From Leuctra nigra (lineage: Eukaryota; Arthropoda; Insecta; Plecoptera; Leuctridae), in NCBI GenBank assembly GCA_934045905.1, contig OW203767.1, forward strand, positions 29,758,520 to 29,822,519: a stretch of 64,000 bases of DNA, in the 5' to 3' direction. The notes beneath the pieces were generated by a model. The model did no database searches and was not told the DNA's origin. It was given only the letters and a program-made list of their open reading frames with translations. Positions 24,301-36,300 of this stretch are shown here, in pieces. Numbering within the stretch: position 1 is the first letter of the stretch; the number at the start of each line of letters is the position of its first letter. The translations under genes and the position numbers were made by a program.

Positions 24301-27300
24301 TCCCGATCCCGGAAAACTTTTTTTTTCATATATTATTTTTTAATTTGTATAAGCGATGATACCTTCATGGATATATATTCAAATGAGAGGTCCAGGGATG
24401 CTGTGAAGATCATCAATAGACCGAAACATCGCAATCGCGGCACGCCAGTTGCCATCGTGAACACTGAAGATATCAGGGAATCAGGAATTGCGCACGTCGT
24501 TTTACGCTCCACCTTTCTTCTTTGATATACTACACAGGTTTATATTTCAGTGTGGCGAATTGGCTCGGTCACATGAGGCAAGTGACTTCGATCACGGCGT
24601 TGCCGGGTTCGATCCCCGTAACAAACGTTTTATTTTTTATCTTTTTATTTACTTAAAAAATGTTTAACCTTCTTGTGTATATATTAAAATGTTAATCCGA
24701 ATACATTCAACGATTACATAGCTACTCTTTTTATTATTATACTCATTGGACTCTAGTAATGATTGTCAATGTACACGTTGTACGTAAAGTTGTGCAATAA
24801 AACAATTCGTGGTCATGCTAATCAACAGAATCTTGGTGGCTCAGTTACTAAACTAGAAACCACACAAAAAAGGTTCCATTACTGGGTGCATAAGGTTGTC
24901 ACAGCTTTTAATTTATCCGAATTATTTAATTATGTAAAATTCAGTTAATTAAGTAAATAGTAAAATTCAGTGAAGGCTCCATAACTAATATTCAGAGTAT
25001 TAGGTGTTTACAACTTTTCATTTGTCACACTTATTTAATTATTTAAAATAGAGTTAATTTGTCAATATTGGTGGCTCAACAAGAAACAAGAACAACACGA
25101 AACAAGAAACCACACAAAAAGGCTCCATTACGTGCATCCATTACGTGATCACAACTTTAAGTTTCTAAAATAAATTTAATTATTTTAATTATGCAAATTT
25201 GTCGATCTTGATGGTTCAGATACGAAACAAGAAACCACACAAAATGGCTCCATTACTAGGTTTATTAGGTGTTTACAACTTAGTAAAAATTATTTCATTA
25301 TTTCAGATGTTGTAATCTGTCAATCTTAGAAGCTCGGTTACAATAAACAAGAAACTACACTAAATGGTCCATGATAATTAATGGACATCTGTGGGTATGA
25401 GAGATTTAAATTTCATTTCATCATCCAACAATGCTTACGTTAAAAAGTTAGAATAATAAAACGCTTTTAAATTGTCATGATTTATTTCCAAACTGTGAGT
25501 CAAAGTCTCATCAAGTGACATTGTTTAATGGAAATAAATGAAACTGAAACTGATGTTCCTCCTAATCTGACACTAATAAAATAAACATTGTTTTTGAGGC
25601 GAACGTTATATACGAAAGTGGTCTGGCTTGTTTACATCGGCAAAACAATAATATTCTTCAAGTATCTAGGCAATAGCACGAAGTTGTTTCCTGGTTTGAA
25701 AATATGAAAATATGATCTTCCACAGCAACATCACAAAACAATATAATAATCACTAAATAAGATCAGTGGACTAATTAAAATGCAAGCTCGATAACTGTTT
25801 ACAAGTACATATAGAAGAAGACAACAATACTAAATGGACATCGATCGTATTTGCCATGAACAAACAAATGTAAACATTAAGTTGACCTGACAGGGAGAGG
25901 CAGAGAGGTGGAGATGCCAGGTATAGGCCGGCCCATGCTATCCGTGTACATAGGCGAGTAAGGCGGGTAGCGTAAATTTCATCACCCGTCATACTCCTTC
26001 CCACCAGCACTATAAACACCAGGTGGCTCAGCTAGTTAATCTTAACTAAGTTCCTTTTAAGTTACATTGCCTTCCAAAAACCATCCGGATTTTATTTAAA
26101 ATGTGTTGTAAACATCTGTAAGCCTGCACGCTTTACCAATTGAGTTTATACTTCGGAACTTTGACATAAAAGAGTGAACATGGGAGAATTTAAAAATGAG
26201 GAAACGCATTTGCAATCATCTTTCGTGTACCTTTCAGTTTACCTAGTGGCGACAAATACGCGTTTTACGAGATGAACGCACAAATTCCGGTTTACTCCGG
26301 AACAATACACCTACAATTTACGTTATTCACATGACTCAAAGCTGTGAACTTTTAACAAATTATAATTTGATATAACTCAAATTCAACCAAAAGAAATGGA
26401 CCCTTTCGTTATACTAACTTCGGAACTATTGAAATAAAAACAGAAAACTTTAGACAAGAAGTGACGTTGTTGGCGTTAACTGTAATGATAGGTAACACTT
26501 AATGATCAGTGAAAGCTGCTATAAACTTATACCCCATATGACATGTTGTACAAAAACAAAAACTTGTAAAAAAAACTGCCAAGCACCTTCCCACTTAAAA
26601 CAATTGATATCTAAAAGAAGGGCCAAGCAATAATATATTGTTTAAACATTTTCGCACTTAAAATTCGTGAAATCATTTCGCCCAGTTACTGCCGCCAAGC
26701 ACAACACTAAAAACCTAATGTTGTGTCCAAATTTGAAGAATACAATCTAAGTGAACCATCATTGTAAATTTAACAAAATTATAAAAATTGAAAACGACTT
26801 CAAAATAAATTTAAAATTGAAATTAAAAAAATTAAAAATAAAGCTTGGCGCATTGAATTTGCACCGACCATATTGTAGACTTCCTCTATCTTCTTCCTAC
26901 TTTCTGTCTTTCTTCGGCTCCTTTATCGTCATCTTCTTTCTTATGTTGCCTTCTTCTTGACACAATGCGCCTAGCTTTATTTTTAATTTTTTTAATTTCA
27001 ATTTTAAATTTATTTTGAAGTCGTTTTCAATTTTTATAATTTTGTTAAATTTACAATGATGGTTCACTTAGATTGTATTCTTCAAATTTGGACACAACAT
27101 TAGGTTTTTAGTGTTGTGCTTGGCGGCAGTAACTGGGCGAAATGATTTCACGAATTTTAAGTGCGAAAATGTTTAAACAATATATTATTGCTTGGCCCTT
27201 CTTTTAGATATCAATTGTTTTAAGTGGGAAGGTGCTTGGCAGTTTTTTTTACAAGTTTTTGTTTTTGTACAACATTCTTTATAACAAAGCTACCAAATTG

Positions 27301-30300
27301 TTTAATCTCTAACGTGTGCTTTTCGAACGCTAGGTACATAAACTGTTAATCAAAGGCTCAATTCAAATGTATGTAACTTTTTTCTCATAACTCAAATATT
27401 TCTACAAATCGCATGCAATAAATTATCATATGTGTCCTATAACGTGTACAAATTTCAGCTCCTTATCATTTGTAATTCTGTCGGAGTGAACAGCGGGATT
27501 TTTTCGGCGAGTTTTGGGGGAGTTTTATTTTATTTACGAATTAATATGGATACCTCGGACATTTAATGATATAAAATCATGAAGTACGTGGGAAATTTTC
27601 AGCAACCTATTATAGAGTGGCAGCAATTTAAATGCGTAATGATGTATGGATGGAAACCTAGACAGGAAATGGGGCAAATTCACATAGATTTTGTACCAGA
27701 GTAACAAATTCGCTTTTCATTCATAAGTTCTGTTCTCATTTCGATTATTGTGTCAATTAATTAATAAATCATAAGCTAAAGAAGAGATTATGAAGGTTTT
27801 ATATTTCACTATAGAACTACAAAAGTTTTAATCAACCGAACCATCAAGATTGTATGAAATTTCCACTGGTTTCGCCCAATTTGCCCGCATTAATGGTTCT
27901 TTTGGATATGTATGAAAGGAATTTATTCCCGCTCTATTTTACATTGTGGCACTGAAAAGTATCTATTACTAACGGTACTCTTTGTTCCTAACGCATATCC
28001 GTGCTTTGACACTATTTCCATAATTATATTTAAGAAAAATCAAATAGATAGCAGTGGCCAGCGTCAATGACTAATAGCGTGCATAGCAGCCATGTTGGGT
28101 TCTTCAATCCGCACCTGGCGGGTTCAGCGTTTCGCCGCCAGATGTCACTGAGCTTTGCTGTTAATCGCCAATAGTAGACGTATACCAATGGGCTTGTTCA
28201 CTGCCATTTGCTCTCACCAGGATTGCTAGCATCGGATTAGCTTGGGCAGCTTCGTTGGGCCGAGATTAGTAACATTTTTCTTAGTAACCAAAATGTCCGT
28301 GGGATGGCGCCAGCGGTTGGGTAACATCTTTGGTAGTAACTAAAATGAGTTTTAAAGAGTTTAAATGACCAATTTATGTATTGATAGTCTTTGGTAGTCT
28401 GTTGTAATCTCAAATACATTTAAAAATGTAAATTACAGTGTCCTACGTGCATAATATCTTTGTAAAACGAAATGTCATCATTGACCCAACATAAATTCCA
28501 TATTTACAAAATTTCGTCATCTTGCCGCGTTCTAATCTCTGCCCAGTAAATAGTTTTCACATGAAAACAAGATACGACTTCAGGCTACATCTTTGTACTA
28601 TGTACATTTTAGTTTTTTTTTTGTTTTGTTCTGTTAATTTTTGGGTCATTTTTAATAATGTAAACACTCTGTGCCGTAATTATTTGTACCGGAAATCAAA
28701 GCCGGAAATGACGTCATTTTGTTACCCATCTCGGCCTAAAGTCGGATTAAAGCACGTAACATAGTGGCGCCATCTATGCTGAGCTTTGCGTGAACAAGCC
28801 AATTAGTTGCGTGCAATCAACCGTGTAAATGGACCTCTAGGACACAAGAAAAAGAACACTTAATGATGATTTAATTCCTTGCACCTTAATATTCTCAAAT
28901 CAAGACTTGAAGTTTAAGGAAATCCTACGAGTTGCCAAGAACAGCAAACTTTACTATAATAAAAAGGCACATATTCATCACAAACCTGACACAATGTCTA
29001 ATGAATAACATGCGCTCTTTCGTGCGCTTTTTTTCTACTGCAAAAATAAATATTATTGACTGAAATAATAAGCTCCATCCAACCAAATCATCTATCCAAC
29101 GAAATGTTGAGATATTAATCATATCCACTATTTTGAATGTAATATTTAAAATAACAGCACTGGGGTTTGACAGCTTTCAAAAGCGTACGGATACGCAAGA
29201 TTTTTTTTTATTATTATTAAATCACTGCAAAAATAAATATTATTGACTGAAAATATTGATAAGCTCCAGTATGCAGTGAATTTCCTTCAAAATTCACCTT
29301 GGATTACTCAACATGAACGATGTAAGGTATGTACTCATAGGTAACTATTTCTTTTGATCGGATGTAGAGAAATAAAGTCACGTGATATGCAATGGCCTTA
29401 AGGAGGATATAATTACGTCATCAAGAACAATGGCGCCGACTGCGATGGGCGCGAAACATGACACGAGACTGGCGAGACAGTTGGACACCCCTAGCACGGT
29501 CCCGGCAAAGTTGGGCGCCAAGTCGATGATGTTCAGCATGAAACTGACGATGACGCACGCCGTGAAGCCGACGGCTACCGACAGGAGGGCGATGACCAGC
29601 GTCTTGTCCGTGGCGTAGGCGAGACCGACCAGGGCGGCGGCGGGCGCCCACGAACCTGGCGGGGAGTATTGTAACATGCATGAGGAGGGCGATGACCAGA
29701 GTCTTGTCCGTTGCGTAGGCGAGACCGACCAGGGCGGCGGCGGGCACCCACGAACCTGGCGGGGAGTATTGTAACATGCATGAGGAGGGCGATGCCCAGA
29801 GTCTTGTCCGTGGCGTAGGCGAGACCGACCAGGGCGGCGGCAGGCACCCACGAACCTGGCGGGGATGATTTTAACATGCATGAGGAGGGCGATGACCAGA
29901 GTCTTGTCCGTGGCGTAGGCGAGACCGACCAGGGCGGCGGCAGGCAGCCACGAACCTGGCGGGGATGATTGTAACATGCATGAGGAGGGCGATGACCAGA
30001 GTCTTGTCCGTGGCGTAGGCGAGACCGACCAGGGCGGCGGCAGGCAGCCACGAACCTGGCGGGGATGATTGTAACATGCATGAGGAGGGCGATGACCAGA
30101 GTCTTGTCCGTGGCGTAGGCGAGACCGACCAGGAGGCAGCTACGAACCTGGCGGGGATGATGTCAAGAGGGTAGGTAAGTATAGGTTAATTTTATTTTAT
30201 TTAGTTTTGTTAAGCCTCCCCCCCCCCCCCCCCTCCACCTCCCTAACACCGTCCCTGGGAGAAAATAATTTTGCCTGATACTCGAATCTCTCGCTTTTGT

Positions 30301-33300
30301 TTCCGTATACTACCTACATTCCTGAAAAGGTCAAGATGAGACTTAGCAAAGTGACAGCATTGACTCTTGTTCGGCTTTAAACATACCAAGACAATGAAGT
30401 CGTCAAGTAATTGCTACTCTACAAACTATACGTATCTATCATTCAGAAACATGTAGACATTTCAAGATGAGAGAAGATGTACGTCAATTTCGGGGTTGGC
30501 CAGTCTGGGAGTTTGGTGGCGTGTACATACTGTCAGAAAATATGGGCTTTACTTTTATGTATTTACTTAAACTTCCAGTAACCTTTTAATGTATGACTGT
30601 AGAGCTACAGTAAGTATGTAACTATGCCAACTACGTCTACCCGTGGGTATCACTCTAGGTTGCAACCCGTGGCTGGAACCCGAGTATGGATCACGTGATA
30701 TTTCGCATGTGCAGAGACCAAATTTAGTCTTTGCACACGCGCATTGATAATTTGGATACGCAGGTTCCAGCCAACAACTGCAACCCAAGTTAATAGCCAC
30801 TACTTTATTCCTTCATAGGCGTGACTCACTCATGATGCCGAAGAGTTTCCTTGAAGCTGTTGTCGAAAGTATTTTCCGGTTCGTGAGGAAGTCCGATGCT
30901 TTGCTGGACAGAATCGAGAGGACGAACAACACCAGGAAGGGAAGTGCAGAGAGAAACCCGTCCTGAGAAAGTAGGGACATTCCAAGTACAGGTCGTGGAA
31001 GACAGTTGCAGAAATATACGGTTTGACAACTTGACTCCATGGGCAACAGTTGCCAGTTGAAAGAGCAGTGTTATATCAATGCCGGAACTTAGGGACGGAA
31101 TGCCCCTAGCATTACATATTTTAAAGGCTGGTGAAATTCCCCGCATGGGAGGGTCGACAGTACTCGCAGAAAATTTCGATTCCGATGTAAAAAAATCATA
31201 GAAATGCATAAAAATCCATTAGCTCTGGGTTGTAGTCACTTGTGACATTTAATCGTGTGCTGCATGTTGCATATTATACTGCTGTGAAGTAAGTTATATC
31301 CCCATAAAAAAAAACTCTGTGTAAAAATACCAGACAAGTCTCTTCAACTAAAAAAATATGCAATCTAAAAATTCTGTACGGAAATGTTGTGATATCAAAA
31401 ATGAGTCAAGTCAAGACTTAATTTGAAAATTAAAAAAATACTTGGCGCATCGTGTACCTATATAAATAGTTTAGAAGTATACTTCAAATATACGTCCATA
31501 CATATTATATACATAATACCCTAAAAAATGATGCGCCAAGTATTTTTTTATTTTCAAATAAAGTTTTGACTTGACTCATTTTTGATATCACAACTTTTCA
31601 GTGCCGAATTTTAGATTGCATATATTTTCATAGTTGAGACTTGGCTGATAAATTTACAAGGATTGTATTTTATGGAGATAGCACTCCTTTTTTAGTTTAT
31701 TCTTAAAACTTGTGACGTCATATCGAATAAACAATTACTAGATTTTCCCACTCGAGGAAAATCTTTTCACATTGCAGTTGGTATTTATTAATTACTAAAT
31801 CCTTTTAAAAAATCGCCATTTAGAATTTAGTTACAACTAAGGAAAATCTGTGAAAATCAAAGAAAATCGTCTTGTGTTGTGTCGTGTATCGTGATTGGGG
31901 ATGTTGCATGTCCTGTGCTCGCTCATCAAAGCGTTACACTGAGCGTTTTCCTAGTAGAATACTAGGAAAACGCTCTGTGAAACGCGTTGATGAGCGAGCA
32001 CGGATACGCGCAACACCTCGAACCGAAATTCTGCGTCTATCGAAAATATCAATAAAAGCCAATAATTCTTGAATTTTTCACAGACTTGTTTAAAAATCTC
32101 CAAATATCACTCAAATATTAGTCCCAATAACCATGCAAAGTTTTAAGTTGATCGATTGAACCTTTATAATTGAACTACAAATTCCCAGTAAATATAAAAA
32201 ATCACAGAATCTCTTTCAAAAAATATACCTGGGACCACTCATACGATATTAGTGTGTGTACACAATATCAGATCGATCTGTTGAACGGTCATTATTAGTT
32301 TCATGCGTTTAAAAGTTTTTGCTCAACTACCTTGGATTAGAACTGAAGAGTCAAAGTAGCCGTGATCAACATTTTTTCGAGAAACACGCAAAATGTCCGT
32401 AAAATGTCAATTACTTTTAGATTTAAACACAGATTAGTCTGAAAGTAATCAAAAATACAGATAATGTTGGTCCCAATGATCATGCAAAGTTTTAAGTTGA
32501 TCGGTCATACTGTTCTAGTTTAAATGTCAAAAAACACATGATTTTTTTTTTTTTAATTTCAACCAATAAGAGGATTTGGATGAAATTTTGTTTGATTGGG
32601 CAAAATGTTGGTCGTAATGACTTCTCAAAATTTCAAATTGAACGGACCAACCAATCGAAAGAGAATTTTTTTAAAAATTTAAAATTGTCAGAAAATTGTC
32701 AATAAATACAGATAATGTTGGTCGAAATGACCATGCAAAGATTTAAGTTCTAGTTTAAATTTCAAAAATCATTTTTTTTTATTTTTATTTAAACCAATGG
32801 GTGATTTGACTGAAACTTTGTAAGATTAGGGACGATGTTGGTTGGAATGACTTGACAAAATTTCAAATTTATCGGACCAACCAATCGGCAGGTAATTTTT
32901 TTAAAATTTGAACCAATCAGTGAATTTCAAAAATATTAGGGTCTACAACGCCCAGAGAATGTCCGAATATGTGTGCAAAATTTCAGCTCGATCGAATAAA
33001 AACTGTGACCTGTATACCGGCAGTAACAGAAAAAAAACAGAGGTCAGTGCCAAAAAAGCCAAAAGAAGTCACTCGCTTCGATCTCTAAACAAACAATGTG
33101 TATTATTTTAAGCTTTCTGAATATGTAATCATTACATAGAGAGGGGGTAATAATAATTTTAAATTTAAATGACGTCATTTCCGGTCTCATAATAGGTATC
33201 CGGTCTCATCCCTTTCTTAGAATCGTTTTTTTCCGAATCGTTTGGCTCTAGTTTCGTACCGATCAGTCTACCAGTTTTCGAGATATGACGTTACTTCCGG

Positions 33301-36300
33301 TTTCAAAATGGCAGCTGAAATATCTGACCCTTGAATTTTAATTTCAACATGATTACCTACATTATATCATAAGTTATCTCAAATAGTATTTTAAAATGTG
33401 TGACGTCATTTCCGGTTTTGGTATGGGAAACTACAAATATTACTGATGATAATACCGGGTGGCGCAAAAAAATCCCCCTGATTGAGAGGTCACTATATCG
33501 AAACAATTATAGATAGGATTCTGAAATTTGTACACATATTAGAAAACATACCAAAATTTAATATGTGCAAGTTAGTTTCAAAAACATTTCTGTTGTAGGA
33601 AAAAAGTTACAGCTGTTCAAATTTGGTTGTCAAAAAATTGATTAAACGGAGCTCAAATAGTGCGCGTCGAGAAAACTTCCAAAGGCCGGGACGCTGTTTC
33701 TTCAAAACTACTTAAGATATCAAGCTGAAAATTTCAAATTATATTGAAAATATATTAAGATCGACTGTGTAAAAATTTCAGTCAATTTGAATAAATGGAA
33801 CGAAAATTATAAAATCTTGAAGTTGAGCGTAAAATCAGAAAATGAAGATTATTTCTAAACTTGTATAACACACGTTATAAAAGTGATTCTTTTCCCACTA
33901 TTCTGTTTTCAAGCTCAACTTCAAGATTCCATAATTTTAGTTCCATTCATTCAAATTGATTGAAATTTTTACAGAATCGATTTTAATCTATTTTGAATAT
34001 AATTTGAAATTTTCAGCTTGATATCTTAAGTAGTTTTGAAGAAACAGCGTCCCGGCCTTTGGAAGTTTTCTCGACGCGCACTATTTGAGCTCCGTTTAAT
34101 CAATTTTTTGACAACCAAATTTATACAGCTGTAACTATTTTCCTACAATAGTAATGTTTTTGAAACTTGCACATATTAAATTTGGTATGTTTTCTAATAT
34201 GTGTACAAATTTCAGAATCCTATCTATAATAGTTGCGATATAGTGACTACTCAATCAGGGGGATTTTTTTGCGCCACCCGATACATAAAGTTGACGGTCT
34301 AAATCGTTTAGCCCTAGTTTCGTTCAAATCTGTAAAGCCGTTTTGGAGATATTATGTCACTTCCGGATTTAAAATGGCGGCTTCCTGTTGGCTTTATAAC
34401 AAGTCAAGTGAGATATCAAAAGTACATCCGTTACGTAAATATCAAAATAATCGGATCCACCTCTGTTGCCGAAATGCCAATCATATATTTCAAATTTCAT
34501 GACGTCATTTCCGGTTTTGTTAACATAATTTTAGGCCTTTTGCTACTGATAATCTGTACCCCTTAAAAAACACTCCATGTAAAAATACCAGCCAAGTCTC
34601 TTCAACTATAAAAAAAGAGAAGAAATCTAAAAATTCAGCACTGAAAAGTGAAAAGTAGTGATATCAAAAAATGGGCCAAGTCAAAACTTAATTTTAAAAA
34701 CCAAAATATTCTTGGCGCATCGTGCATATAGACAGTTTAGAAGTATAGGCCGGATTTGTAATATACAGAAAATCCTATAATGCCGTAAAAAACAATGCGC
34801 CAAATATATTTTGATTTTTTAAATTAAGTTTTGACTTCGTCCATTTTTTGATATCACTAATTTTCAGTGCTGAATTTTTAGATTTCCTTTTTTTTATAGT
34901 TTAAGAGACTTCGCTGGTATTTTTACACGGAGTGTTTTTATGGGGATATCACTAATTTTTTTAGTTTATTTAGGTACACAACTTGTAAAACATATCGGAG
35001 CAACAATGAGAATGAATAATTCCTTTAAAAAAAATACGCTAATCACGAATTGGTTACTAAGAAAAAAAATTGGTTCTTAATACAAGCATGAAGAATTGCG
35101 AAAGCATCTTTCCAATCGGTCCAGCCGTTTTCGAGATATGGCATCACTTCCGGTTTTCAAAATGACGGCTGAAATTACTGCCACCTAGAATTTATTTCTA
35201 TAAATGTTATGTATCATTATAGGCCTTCTGAATAGAAATTTATAGGTTTCTACTTTTTATACAAAGGGGAAGTAAATGTATGCAAATTTCGCATAATTAT
35301 GACGTCATTTCCGGTTTCAGTAATGAGACAAGTTTAGTTTCACAATTGATATTTGATATAGAGAGCCATCTGAATCGATTGGTGCTAGTTTTATTCCGAT
35401 TGGTCTAGCCATTTTCGAGATATGACGTCACTTTCCACTTCCGGTTTCAAAATGGCGGCTTTCGGTTGGTTTTATAAAAAGGCACCTCAGACGCCAAAAG
35501 TGCACATGTGGTAAAAATTTCAGGTTGATCGATTTAGTCATTTAGACTGTGGCGGTAATAGCGGTGTTTCCTGATATCTAAATCATCATCATCATCATCA
35601 GAATCAGAATCAGAAAGTGGTGTAATTTCACTGTTTTTACGGTCCTCTAGCTCGCAATGAAATAACTTATTGTTCCTAAATTTGGTATATGTTGTCAGGT
35701 GGGCCATAGCTTGAAATTAAGATTTTCGCAACAATGTGAGATTTCCCAATTTTGAGATCCAGTAGGCCGAAAATGCCATGTTGTTGCTTACAGTAAAAGT
35801 GTTTCGTCTGCTCCTAAGTTTATTATGCATTAACGGTATGTTGAGTGGCTGTGAGTGTACGGTACGACTTGGCTGGGTGGAGCGACCGCTCCACTAGATG
35901 GTTGACCGTCTGAATCGTTTGGCGCTAATTTCGTTCAAATCGGTCTAGCCGTTGACGAGATATGACGTCACTTCCGGTTTCAAAATGGCGGCACAAAAAA
36001 AGTCATGGGGGTGAGGGCACATCAGACGTCAAAAGTGCACACGTGGTAAAAATTTCAGATCACTCGGTTCAGCCGTTTAGGCTGTGGCCTGTTTACCGGA
36101 TTTTAGCTCCAGCCTGAGATTATTATGAAAACCGCCCTAAAACACAGTTTTCACTTCCCTCTAGCTCGCAAAGGGCATAACTTATTGTTATCAAATTTGG
36201 TATATGTGGTGGGGTGGGCCATAGCTCGAAATTAAGATATTTTGCAACAATGTGAGATTTCCCAATTTTAATATCCAGTAGGCCGAAAATGCCACTTGGA

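Larger units (their letters stand above)
31300..34560. mobile_element. Composite repeat copy interrupted by a Helitron-like element and a foldback
   Basis: Hairpin head 31300-31678. The body is split: 33108-33452 and 34284-34560 carry tgacgtcatttccgg (33170, 33401, 34500) and aaaatggc(a/g)gc. Between them sit Helitron-like sequence (31865-33107) and the GGGTGGCGC foldback (33453-34283). Confidence 0.7.

Noticed and set aside
24247..24630. True tRNA genes at the two B-box sites
   Set aside because: Acceptor stems do not pair and arm lengths are wrong, so I call them tRNA-like repeats.
29378..30081. 118-199 aa Pro/Arg-rich minus-strand open frames
   Set aside because: Read-through of array D and exon 8 in mixed frames.
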